From: Corallococcus sp. CA053C
Lineage (GTDB): Bacteria; Myxococcota; Myxococcia; Myxococcales; Myxococcaceae
Direction of reading: 5' to 3'
NCBI RefSeq assembly: GCF_003611675.1
Contig: NZ_RAWA01000056.1
Location: forward strand, 1 to 33,256
Length of the DNA: 33,256 nucleotides
This document shows positions 23,273 through 30,197 of the stretch, piece by piece. How positions within the stretch are numbered: the first letter of the stretch is position 1; the number at the start of each line of letters is the position of its first letter. The notes below the pieces were generated by a model that worked only from the letters and a program-made list of their open reading frames with translations, searched no databases and was not told where the DNA came from. The position numbers and the translations under genes were made by a program.

Positions 23273-24088
23273 ATGATCGCCCAACTGCTCGCCGCCGCCG
23301 TCGCGCTGACCGCCGCCCAGGCGCCCCGCGCCGCGCCTCCTGCCGTGTCGCTGCCGTTCCCGACCGGGGACGTGCAGACCTACAACATCATCCAGTGGGA
23401 CCCGAACCAGCTGCCGCGCATCTACGAGCGCTCGGACCAGCTGCCCCTCACCGACGAGGAGCTGACCAAGCTGTCCCAGGCCGGCTTCGAGCCCGCGCAA
23501 TTGGTGAAGATGATCGAAGAGCGCCGCTGCGCGTGTGACGCGAGCGCGGACGGCCTCATCCGCCTGAAGAAGGCGGGCGTGGACAAGACGGTGCTGGCGG
23601 CGGTGTCGCGCCAGGCGCTCGCGCCCAACCGTCAGCTGGACCTGCTGGTGACGCTGGACTTCACCGGCGAGAGCCGCACCGCGCGCGAGGCGTTCCTCTA
23701 CTTCTTCGTGGACGACGGGGACATCACCCGCGTCTTCTCCGCGAACCTCCCGGAGCTGCTGCAGCGGCGCAACACGCACGAGACGATGGTGGACCGCAGC
23801 GACATCGTGATTGCGCGCACGGTGCGCCGCATCCAGCTCGCGGGCCGCGTGCCGCTCAAGACGTACGGCGCGCACCGCGTGATGGTGGCCGCCAGCGCCA
23901 GCCCCACGCTCACGCACCCCTCGCAGCTGTCCGCGCAGGAGCGCGCGAAGGCGCAGTCGTACACCTTCGACTATCCGCGCAGCTCGCTGCAGAGCCTCTG
24001 CCGGTTGACGGCCGGCTACCGCCGCGACGCGGTGCTTGCCTACAAGTGGAACTTCGAAGGCAGCCGCTTCGAATGCGAATGGAACTAG
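23273..24088 (+). CDS. Secreted protein of unknown function with short helical repeats
   Basis: 271 residues with an N-terminal export signal ('MIAQLLAAAVALTAAQAPRAAPPA'). Residues ~55-110 contain two consecutive helical units, 'LTDEELTKLSQAGFEPAQLVKMI' and 'SADGLIRLKKAGVDKTVLAAV'. This 'eei..L.kaG....li..i' pattern recurs in many bacterial lipoproteins and secreted proteins of unknown role. The remainder is a mixed alpha/beta domain ('LDLLVTLDFTGESRTAREAFLYFFVDDGD') ending 'KWNFEGSRFECEWN'. Three cysteines (CAC plus single ones later) may be oxidised. It starts 5 bases after the barrel gene and ends 14 bases before lpoB, so it probably belongs to the same envelope complex or pathway. No function is assigned. 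Confidence 0.78.
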   Translation: MIAQLLAAAVALTAAQAPRAAPPAVSLPFPTGDVQTYNIIQWDPNQLPRIYERSDQLPLTDEELTKLSQAGFEPAQLVKMIEERRCACDASADGLIRLKKAGVDKTVLAAVSRQALAPNRQLDLLVTLDFTGESRTAREAFLYFFVDDGDITRVFSANLPELLQRRNTHETMVDRSDIVIARTVRRIQLAGRVPLKTYGAHRVMVAASASPTLTHPSQLSAQERAKAQSYTFDYPRSSLQSLCRLTAGYRRDAVLAYKWNFEGSRFECEWN

Positions 24089-24102
24089 GAGTCAACCCGA
24101 CC

Positions 24103-24714
24103 ATGAACACCCGCCGCCTGTTGCTGTCCGCCCTCGTCGCCGTGTCGCTCGCCGGCTGCTATGGGCCCCGCGCCTACACGCGTGGCACCTACGAGGACCC
24201 CAACACCATCGAGATGCTGGGGGACCGCTTCAACGAGAACGACCTCCAGCTCATCGCCAAGAAGATGGCCGAGTCGCTCGCCAGCGCCCCGCGCTTCGCC
24301 CAGCCCCCGCCGCAGGGCTCGCCCCTGCCCATCGTCCTCGTGGGCAAGCTGCGCAACAGCACCAGTGAGCACATCGACATGCGCTCGCTGGGGGACAAGA
24401 TTCAAACGGCGCTCGCGAATACGGGCCGCTTCGCGCTGGTGGACCAGCAGGCGCGCCAGGACATCGCGGAGGAGTACGAGTACCAGCAGTCCGGCTACGT
24501 GAACCCGGAGGCCGCCAAGGCCCCCGGCCAGCAGGCGTCGGTGGACTTCCTGATGACGGGCGACCTCGCCTCCATCATCCAGGAGGTCGGCCGCGACAAG
24601 CTCGTCTATTACAAGATGACCGCGAAGCTGAACGACGTGCGCACGGGCACCATCGCCTGGACGGACGAGAAGCAGATCCGCAAGAAGTTCGAGAAGCAGG
24701 GCGTGAGCTGGTAG
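24103..24714 (+). CDS. lpoB: LpoB-like penicillin-binding-protein activator lipoprotein
   Basis: 203 residues. The lipobox 'SLAGC' (Cys19) indicates an acylated lipoprotein, expected in the outer membrane. The folded part shows the LpoB signature: 'RFNENDLQLIAKKMAESLA', 'PIVLVGKLRNSTSEHIDMRSLGDKIQTALANTGRFALVD', 'DFLMTGDLASIIQEVGRDKLVYYKMTAKLNDVRTGTIAWTDEKQIRKKF'. In Enterobacteria LpoB reaches through the peptidoglycan to activate the synthase PBP1B; many LpoB-like proteins elsewhere have not been tested. The linker between Cys19 and the domain is short here, so partner geometry may differ. ATG 24103 has AGGAG at ~24088. The next gene is a COG3014-like lipoprotein, a partner seen in other lpoB loci. 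Confidence 0.9.
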   Translation: MNTRRLLLSALVAVSLAGCYGPRAYTRGTYEDPNTIEMLGDRFNENDLQLIAKKMAESLASAPRFAQPPPQGSPLPIVLVGKLRNSTSEHIDMRSLGDKIQTALANTGRFALVDQQARQDIAEEYEYQQSGYVNPEAAKAPGQQASVDFLMTGDLASIIQEVGRDKLVYYKMTAKLNDVRTGTIAWTDEKQIRKKFEKQGVSW

Positions 24715-24779
24715 TCCCCGCCGTGTCCAAGCCCACCGACATCGCTTCGCGGGCCCCACGCGTCCCTGCCTCTCCGCCC

Positions 24780-26015
24780 ATGCGGAGGGAGCTGGCGCGC
24801 TGGGGCCTGCTGTTCATCACGGCCCTGGGTGTCCTGAGCGGCTGCGCCAGCGACTACGTGGCGCGCACCGCGTCGGTGCGCTCGGCGTACCAGTCCTCCG
24901 ACTATCCTCGTGCCCTCCAGGAACTGGACCACGAGCAGAAGGAGGCCCCGCCGCGCGACCAGCTCCTGGTGCTGTTGGACCGGGGCATGGTGTTGCACGC
25001 GGCCAGCCAGTGGGAGGAGAGCACCCGCGTGCTGGCGGAGGCGGACCGGCTCATCGGTGAGCTGGACATCACCTCCGTGAGCGAGGAGGCCGGGGTGCTC
25101 CTGAGCAACGAGCGCCGCCGCGCCTACCGGGGGGAGGACTTCGAGAAGCTGATGATCTCCGTCCTCCAGGCGCTCAACTACGCGCAGCTGGGCCGGGACG
25201 AGGACGCGCTCGTGGAGGTCCGCCGCGTCAACGAGCGCATCGAGAAGATGATCACCGAGGAGAAGAAGCCCTACGAACAGCTCGCCATCGCCCGCTACCT
25301 GGGTGGCGTGATGTACGAGGACCAGCACGAGTGGGACTCGGCCTTCATCGACTACATGAAGGCGTATGAGCTGGAGCCCGGGCTGGGCGGGCTGGTGGAG
25401 CCCCTCCTGCGGCTGGCGAAGAAGACGGGCCGCGACGACGCGTACGCCTCGCTGGCGGAGAAGTTCCCGGACGTGGCGCATGCGCCGCTGGCGCCGGGCG
25501 ACGGGCAGCTCGTGGTGGTGGTGGAGGCGGGCCTGTCGCCGGAGAAGACGTCCGCGTCGCGCGACTACAACGACTCCGGGGAGCTCATCTCGGTGCCCGT
25601 GTACCGCGACCGCGGAGGCACACCGCCGGTACGCGTGGCGGTGGATGGGCAGTCGGAGCGGGCTGTGACGGTGACCTCGCTGGCGCGGGTGGCCCAGGTG
25701 CACTTGAACGACCGCATTGGCCGCATGCTGGCGAAGCAGCTCGCGGGCGCCGTGGCGAAGGCGGGCGTGGCCGCGGGCGTGGGCGCGCTCACGAAGAGCA
25801 AGGAGCTGGGCGTGCTCACCTTCCTGGTGCTCAACGCCGGCAACCAGCCCGACCTGCGCTCGTGGCTGTCGCTGCCGGCGGAGTTCAGGGTGGCGCGCTT
25901 CCGGCTTCCTCCGGGAAAACACACCGTCCAGGTGGACGCGCCGGGCCGGCCGACGACGCACGAGGTGGAGGTGCAGCCGGGGCGGGTCGCGGTGCTGGTG
26001 GTGCGAAGCTATTGA
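24780..26015 (+). CDS. COG3014-like TPR-containing lipoprotein
   Basis: 411 residues from ATG 24780, which starts a lipoprotein signal ending in 'LSGC'. A GTG at 24723 is in frame but would add 19 residues in front of the signal. Residues ~25-210 form TPR-like helical pairs ('YQSSDYPRALQELDHEQ', 'LLDRGMVLHAASQWEESTRVLAEADRL', 'ALNYAQLGRDEDALVEVRRVNERI', 'GVMYEDQHEWDSAFIDYMKAYELEPG'). The C-terminal half is beta-rich with a Gly/Ala segment ('GAVAKAGVAAGVGALT') and ends with a PEGA-like 'RLPPGKHTVQVDAPG'. COG3014 proteins are uncharacterised but recur next to lpoB-type genes in proteobacteria. Co-location suggests an outer-membrane lipoprotein complex tied to peptidoglycan synthesis; that is inference. 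Confidence 0.82.
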   Translation: MRRELARWGLLFITALGVLSGCASDYVARTASVRSAYQSSDYPRALQELDHEQKEAPPRDQLLVLLDRGMVLHAASQWEESTRVLAEADRLIGELDITSVSEEAGVLLSNERRRAYRGEDFEKLMISVLQALNYAQLGRDEDALVEVRRVNERIEKMITEEKKPYEQLAIARYLGGVMYEDQHEWDSAFIDYMKAYELEPGLGGLVEPLLRLAKKTGRDDAYASLAEKFPDVAHAPLAPGDGQLVVVVEAGLSPEKTSASRDYNDSGELISVPVYRDRGGTPPVRVAVDGQSERAVTVTSLARVAQVHLNDRIGRMLAKQLAGAVAKAGVAAGVGALTKSKELGVLTFLVLNAGNQPDLRSWLSLPAEFRVARFRLPPGKHTVQVDAPGRPTTHEVEVQPGRVAVLVVRSY

Positions 26016-26046
26016 ACGCGGCGTTTTGGGGTAGGGTGCGCGCCCC

Positions 26047-26805
26047 ATGTCGCCGGTCGTGGCCGAAGTCCTCCTGTACTCCTGCATCGTCGTGATGAGC
26101 GCGCTGGCCGGCGCGCTGGTGGTCGTCTTCAACGACCGTTCCACGCGGCTGGTGACGTTCCTGGCCTTCGCCGCGGGCGTGATGTTCGGCGCGGCCTTCT
26201 TCCACATGCTCCCGGAGGCCTACGAGGGCGGTGGTTGGTGGGCCTTCGCGCTCGTGCCCATGGGCTTCCTCTTCGTGCTGGTGCTGGAGCGCTACCTCGT
26301 CGCCCACACCTGCGAGGAGCCGCCGGACTGCGCCGAACACGTCCACGGCCACGCGCTGGGCCTCAGCGCGTTCCTGGGCCTGTCCACGCACACGCTCTTC
26401 GACGGCATCGCGCTGGGCTCCTCCGTGAAGGAGGGCGTGGGCGCCATGGCGCTGCTCGCCATCACCGCGCACAAGGTGCCCTCGTCGCTGTCGCTCGCGT
26501 CCATCCTCCAGGCGGAGGGCAAGAAGCGCGGCACCATCCTCGCGTACACGGCGCTCTACGGCCTGATGGTGCCGGTGGGCGCGGTGCTCTACTTCGGCTT
26601 CGACGCCGTGCTGCGCTTCGAGTCGCTGGCGCCCAAGGCGCTGGCCTTCTCCGCGGGCACCTTCCTCTACATCGCCGTGTCGGACCTGCTGCCCCACGTG
26701 AACAAGCACGGGCGCGACAAGCCCGGCCGCAACCTGGTGGCATTGGCAGCCGGGTTGCTGGTGATGTTCATGCTGGCCCGGCTCCTGGGGCACACGGAGC
26801 ACTGA
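26047..26805 (+). CDS. ZIP-family metal transporter with altered metal site
   Basis: 252 residues with about eight hydrophobic segments. ZIP-family landmarks are 'FFHMLPEAYEG' after TM2, 'THTLFDGIALGSS' in TM4 and 'ITAHKVPSSLSLASIL' in TM5, with a His-containing loop ('CAEHVHGH') between TM3 and TM4. ZIP proteins move Zn, Fe, Mn or other divalent cations into the cytoplasm. In characterised members TM4 is HNxPE/DG and TM5 is HExPHE or similar. Here TM4 has Thr for Asn, and TM5 has Lys for the first Glu and Ser at the later acidic position, so the second metal site is probably absent. It starts 31 bases after the COG3014-like gene and is followed after 7 bases by a methyltransferase, apparently in one operon. 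Confidence 0.88.
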   Translation: MSPVVAEVLLYSCIVVMSALAGALVVVFNDRSTRLVTFLAFAAGVMFGAAFFHMLPEAYEGGGWWAFALVPMGFLFVLVLERYLVAHTCEEPPDCAEHVHGHALGLSAFLGLSTHTLFDGIALGSSVKEGVGAMALLAITAHKVPSSLSLASILQAEGKKRGTILAYTALYGLMVPVGAVLYFGFDAVLRFESLAPKALAFSAGTFLYIAVSDLLPHVNKHGRDKPGRNLVALAAGLLVMFMLARLLGHTEH

Positions 26806-26812
26806 AGGCACC

Positions 26813-27616
26813 ATGGAACGACGCAAGGACTGGTACGAGCACCCGGAGTACTACGAGGCCATCTTCGGCACCGACACGGTGCGCGAGGCGGACTTCCTCC
26901 AGGCGCTGAGCCAGCGCTACGGCACCGGGGGCCCCCAGTGGCTGGAGCCCGCGTGCGGCGCGGGGCGCCTGGTGGAAGAGGCCGCGCGCCGGGGCCTGCG
27001 CGTCGCGGGCTATGACTTGTCGGAGGCCATGCTCGCGCACGCGCGCAAGCGCCTCACCCCGGCCGAGCGCCGGCGCGTGAAGCTGTCGCAGGCACGCATG
27101 GAGGACTTCTTCGACCCCGCGCTGGAAGGTCGCGTGGACCTGGCCCACACCCTGGTCTCCACCTTCCGCTACCTGGACAGCGAGAAGGCCGCGGTGGAGC
27201 ACCTCACGGGCACCCGGCGCCTGCTCAAGCCGGACGGCATCTACGTGCTGGGCTTCCACCTCACCGACTACGCGCGCTCCGGCCCCGAGCACGAGCGCTG
27301 GGTGGGACAGGTGGGCCCGGACAAGGTCGTGTGCAACACGCACGAGGGGCTGCCGGAGAAGCGCCTGCGCCGCTCGCCCATGCGCAACCGGCTGCGCGTC
27401 ACCGGTCCCGACAAGGACTGGCTCATCGAGACCACCTGGTACTTCCGCACCTACGACGAGCCCCAGGTGAAGCGCCTCTTCCGCAAGGCGGGCCTGCGCG
27501 TCGCCGCCGCGTTCGACTTCGACTACGACCTCGAGTCGCCCGTGGGCCGTGGCAGTCCCCGGTTGGACCGCGTCTTCGTCCTCCAGCCGGACGCCGCCGT
27601 GGGTGGTGGGGAATGA
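26813..27616 (+). CDS. Class I SAM-dependent methyltransferase
   Basis: 267 residues. The Rossmann-fold SAM site is visible as motif I 'LEPACGAGRLVEEAARRG' (45-61), followed by the acidic end of beta-2 ('VAGYDLSEAMLAHA', Asp68), 'QARMEDFFD' and the motif IV region 'VDLAHTLVSTFRYLDSEKAAVEHL'. The motif-I 'EPACGAGR' variant and general layout fit methyltransferase domains 11/25. The substrate is not deducible. ATG 26813 has a short AAGG 7 bases upstream and lies 7 bases after the ZIP gene stop. It is the last gene of the rightward run before the sigma-54-type intergenic region. Confidence 0.9.
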   Translation: MERRKDWYEHPEYYEAIFGTDTVREADFLQALSQRYGTGGPQWLEPACGAGRLVEEAARRGLRVAGYDLSEAMLAHARKRLTPAERRRVKLSQARMEDFFDPALEGRVDLAHTLVSTFRYLDSEKAAVEHLTGTRRLLKPDGIYVLGFHLTDYARSGPEHERWVGQVGPDKVVCNTHEGLPEKRLRRSPMRNRLRVTGPDKDWLIETTWYFRTYDEPQVKRLFRKAGLRVAAAFDFDYDLESPVGRGSPRLDRVFVLQPDAAVGGGE

Positions 27617-27674
27617 CCCAGCTACCTCGTCTGTAGAGGCGGCGAGCGCCGCGTCAGGCCTGGGCCGGCGGAGC

Positions 27675-27714
27675 TGCGTTCTCTCAGGACGCGCCTGCGT
27701 TCCATCAGGACGCA
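27675..27714 (+). promoter_or_regulatory. Two phased palindromes, probable enhancer for a sigma-54 activator
   Basis: TGCGTTCTCTCAGGACGCG (27675-27693) and TGCGTTCCATCAGGACGCA (27696-27714) are two 19-base dyads whose starts are 21 bp apart, about two helical turns. The ends TGCGT/ACGCA are a perfect inverted repeat in the second copy and 4 of 5 in the first. Their centres lie near -108 and -87 relative to the predicted start at ~27792, the usual distance for upstream activator sites of sigma-54 promoters. Confidence 0.6.
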
Positions 27715-27764
27715 ATCGGTGGCGGAGGGTGCGCGGGAGCCCTTGAAATCACAGGGTTTCCTCG

Positions 27765-27780
27765 TTGGCACGACATCCGC
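27765..27780 (+). promoter_or_regulatory. Sigma-54 (-24/-12) promoter
   Basis: TTGGCACG (27765-27772), four bases, then CCGC (27777-27780) followed by A. The invariant GG (27767-27768) and GC (27779-27780) are separated by exactly 10 bases, and the -24 element is a perfect TTGGCACG. The -12 element reads CCGCA instead of TTGCA. It points toward the sigma-54 activator gene, with a ~167-base leader. Confidence 0.72.
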
Positions 27781-27834
27781 AAGAGCGTTGGTCCATACGC
27801 CGGCAACGGCGTGTACCGCATCCGGATGCATTCG

Positions 27835-27868
27835 GAGCGCGGAAGGAGGGGCCGCTCCTTCCGCGCTC
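27835..27868 (+). promoter_or_regulatory. Perfect 14-bp hairpin in the leader of the activator gene
   Basis: GAGCGCGGAAGGAG (27835-27848) and CTCCTTCCGCGCTC (27855-27868) are exact inverted repeats around the loop GGGCCG. The hairpin lies downstream of the sigma-54 promoter start and ~90 bases before the ATG. With no T-run after it, it could be an attenuator, an RNA-binding or stability element, or a factor-assisted terminator for the upstream operon. Confidence 0.6.
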
Positions 27869-27958
27869 TCCATCATCATCTCCGATAGAGTTCCGCGTCT
27901 GATTTCAGGACGGCTTCGCCGGTCTGCGGTGGCGCGGCTTCCGCACGGAGGCGAGGGG

Positions 27959-29680
27959 ATGCGAGACGAGTTGGCGCAGCTCATGGCTGCGCTCAGGGAT
28001 TCCAGGGACTTCGAGACGGCAGCGGCGGCAACGCTGCGTCGGATGCTGGCCGCGGCGGAAGTCGCGGTGGCGTCCAGCCGCTACGCGGGTCGGGCCCGGG
28101 TCCTGCGCGGCATCGTCCACCTGCGTCCCGGAGAGGCGTACCGACGACTGGCGGCGCTGGAGGTGGGCGCCCGGGAGACGACGGACGCGGGTGTCGGGAC
28201 GCCCTTCTTCACCTCCGCCACGGCCTGGCGCGCGGTGGTGGAGCACCGCTCGGCGGTGTCCATCGACGTGAACATCGGCACGGTGCAGCCGCACGCGCCG
28301 GACGCGCCGGTGACGGGCGACCCGGGACTCGCGGGCTTCCACAGCAACGAGAGCAAGCAGCGCTTCCTCGGCCGTCACGCCACCCACGTCTGCGTGCTGC
28401 CCCTGCGCACGCCCGCGGGCATGGAGGGGATGATTTCGCTGGAGGCCGAGTGCCTCGCCGCGATGGGCCAGGAGTTCGTCTGGCGCGACGCCGGGGACCT
28501 GCTCCAGCTGCTCACGGACATCGCCGCGCCGTACCTCACCGCGCTGCCGCAGCGGCCGGTGGCCACGCCGGAGGTGGACGAGTTCCTGCCCGTGGTGGGC
28601 CGCTCCATGGCGGAGCTCCTGCCCATCCTCCGGGTGTTCGCGCAGCAGGACGAGACCATCCTCGTCAGCGGCGCCACCGGCTCGGGCAAGTCGCGGCTCG
28701 CGCGCTGGTGCCACGAGCGCTCCAACCGCCGAGGCAAGCCCTTCGAGACGCTGGACCTGGTGACGGTGCCGGAGGACCTCCAGATGGCGGAGCTCTTCGG
28801 CTGGAAGAAGGGCGCCTTCACCGGCGCGACGCGCGACGCGCCGGGCGTGGTGGCGCGCTCGGACGGCGGCACGCTGTTCATCGACGAAATCGACAAGCTG
28901 TCGCTGAAGGCGCAGGCGGGCCTGCTGCACCTGCTGGAGTCGCGCAGCTACCGGCCTCTGGGCGAGGGCACCGGCGAGAAGCACGCGGACGTGCGCTTCA
29001 TCATCGGCACCAACGCGGACCTGCATGCGCAGGTGCGGGCCGGCCGCTTCCGCGAGGACCTGTACTACCGCGTGAACGTGCTGCCCGTGCGCATGCCGCC
29101 GCTGCAGGACCGGCAGGACGAGATCCCCCTCTGGGCGCGGTACATGGTGAACCGCCGCCACCGCGAGCGGCTGCCGGACGGCTCCGCGCGCCTGGCGCCG
29201 GAGGCGGAGCAGCTGCTCGTCACCAGCTCCTGGCCGGGCAACCTGCGGCAGCTCGACAACATCGTGCGGCGCGCCTACTCGCTGGCGATGGTGGAGCACG
29301 CCGGGGCCGCGGGCGACCTCGTGTTGCAGGAGAAGCACGTCGCGCGGGCGCTGTACTACGAGCAGGCGCCGGGCAGCCGTCCGCTGCCGGAGGCGCTGCG
29401 GGCCGCGGCGCAGGCCTTCGTGGGAGAGGCGCTCCGCCGGGGCTCCCCCCTGGACCTGGACCTCGCGGACGGCTTCCGGGGACTGGTGCTGGGGCTCGCC
29501 ATCCGGCAGGTGGGCCGCGACGAGGCCTTCCGCCTGCTGGGCCGCGAGAGCCTGGTGAAGAACCGCAACCATCACAAGGCGCTCAAGCGCGAGCTGGAGA
29601 AGGTGGACGCGCTCTACAAGGCGCTGGGCGAGGACGGGTCGCCCTTCTCCGACCTGCTCGAAAGCGAAGAGGCCGCGTGA
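27959..29680 (+). CDS. GAF-AAA+ sigma-54-dependent transcriptional activator
   Basis: 573 residues. The N-terminal ~200 residues look like a GAF sensory domain ('FETAAAATLRRMLAAAEVAVASSRY...CVLPLRTPAGMEGMISLEAE'). The central AAA+ domain has Walker A 'GATGSGKS' (238-245), the sigma-54-contacting 'GAFTGA' (285-290), Walker B 'GGTLFIDEIDKL', sensor I 'DVRFIIGTNADL', the arginine region 'GRFREDLYYRVNVLPVRMPPL' and 'SSWPGNLRQLDNIVRRA'. The C-terminus is not a standard Fis helix-turn-helix; 'VGRDEAFRLLGRESLVKNRNHHKALKREL' may be a divergent one. ATG 27959 is chosen because GGAGG (27947-27951) lies 7 bases upstream; the frame is open to 27719. A sigma-54 promoter and paired palindromes upstream suggest autoregulation. 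Confidence 0.92.
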   Translation: MRDELAQLMAALRDSRDFETAAAATLRRMLAAAEVAVASSRYAGRARVLRGIVHLRPGEAYRRLAALEVGARETTDAGVGTPFFTSATAWRAVVEHRSAVSIDVNIGTVQPHAPDAPVTGDPGLAGFHSNESKQRFLGRHATHVCVLPLRTPAGMEGMISLEAECLAAMGQEFVWRDAGDLLQLLTDIAAPYLTALPQRPVATPEVDEFLPVVGRSMAELLPILRVFAQQDETILVSGATGSGKSRLARWCHERSNRRGKPFETLDLVTVPEDLQMAELFGWKKGAFTGATRDAPGVVARSDGGTLFIDEIDKLSLKAQAGLLHLLESRSYRPLGEGTGEKHADVRFIIGTNADLHAQVRAGRFREDLYYRVNVLPVRMPPLQDRQDEIPLWARYMVNRRHRERLPDGSARLAPEAEQLLVTSSWPGNLRQLDNIVRRAYSLAMVEHAGAAGDLVLQEKHVARALYYEQAPGSRPLPEALRAAAQAFVGEALRRGSPLDLDLADGFRGLVLGLAIRQVGRDEAFRLLGRESLVKNRNHHKALKRELEKVDALYKALGEDGSPFSDLLESEEAA

Positions 29681-29717
29681 ACCCCGCGGCCGCGCCCCGT
29701 CACTTCACGGCGCGGCC
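29671..29717. terminator. Overlapping hairpins between convergent genes
   Basis: Two nested palindromic pairs span the 19-base gap between the activator gene and the GDYXXLXY gene. GGCCGCG (29671-29677) pairs with CGCGGCC (29685-29691), and GGCCGCGCC (29688-29696) pairs with GGCGCGGCC (29709-29717). Each would serve one direction of transcription, and both run into the coding ends. No T-tract is present. Confidence 0.5.
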
Positions 29718-30197
29718 CAGCAGCTGGTAGTTCGCGTCGCGCAGGCCCACGAGCACGCTGGTGCCGTTGTCCATCACGCGCAGCTCGCCGTAGCGCGCCA
29801 GGGCATAGCGGTCCGCGTGGCCCTCCTGGAAGAAGAAGGCCTCCGCGCCCAGACGCAGGCGCAAGTTGCGGACGCGGAAGCGCACGCGCACCTCATCCGG
29901 GGCCAGCGGGGTGCCCGGCTTCTCGTAGCGCACGAACGCGCCCACGTCGTGCGCGTCCAGGTGCAGCACCACGTTGCCGTCCTCCTGGGGCGCCTCGATG
30001 CCCTCGCGCCACGTCTGGCTGATGGCGTAGTCGAGCACCATGTAGTCGCCCTGGATGAGCGAGCGCGGATCCACCGGGGCCAGCTGCAGCAACACCGTCC
30101 GGCCCCGGGCCAGCACGGCTTCCTTCTGCACGACGAGCGCGACCGTGGCGACCAGCACCAGGGCGAGCCCTCCGAAGATGACGGCGCCGCGTTTCAT
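29700..30197 (-). CDS. GDYXXLXY domain membrane protein
   Basis: 165 residues. One N-terminal membrane segment (about 4-23, 'GAVIFGGLALVLVATVALVV') is followed by a soluble, probably periplasmic domain with an exact family motif, 'GDYMVLDY' (50-57), preceded by 'PVDPRSLIQ'. The rest is beta-rich ('VRVRFRVRNLRLRLGAEAFFFQEGHADRYALARYGELRV'). The family is uncharacterised and usually follows DUF2157 and DUF4401 membrane proteins, as here. ATG 30197 overlaps the stop of the DUF4401 gene by 4 bases (ATGA), so the two are translationally coupled. Function unknown. Confidence 0.9.
   Translation of the reverse strand: MKRGAVIFGGLALVLVATVALVVQKEAVLARGRTVLLQLAPVDPRSLIQGDYMVLDYAISQTWREGIEAPQEDGNVVLHLDAHDVGAFVRYEKPGTPLAPDEVRVRFRVRNLRLRLGAEAFFFQEGHADRYALARYGELRVMDNGTSVLVGLRDANYQLLGRAVK

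Larger units (their letters stand above)
27617..27958. other. 342-base regulatory intergenic region
   Basis: There is no gene here. In order it contains a weak 5-bp hairpin (27639-27652) just past the methyltransferase stop, two phased palindromes (27675-27714), a sigma-54-type promoter (27765-27780), a perfect 14-bp hairpin (27835-27868), and a loose copy of the palindrome at 27895-27912 (GCGT, 8 bases, AGGACG). The reading frame of the downstream gene is open through part of it, but codon choice and the ribosome binding site argue against translation. Confidence 0.7.

Noticed and set aside
27719..27958. N-terminal extension of the sigma-54 activator
   Set aside because: The frame is open, but the segment contains the sigma-54 promoter and a perfect hairpin. 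A good ribosome binding site precedes ATG 27959, where the family-like sequence begins.
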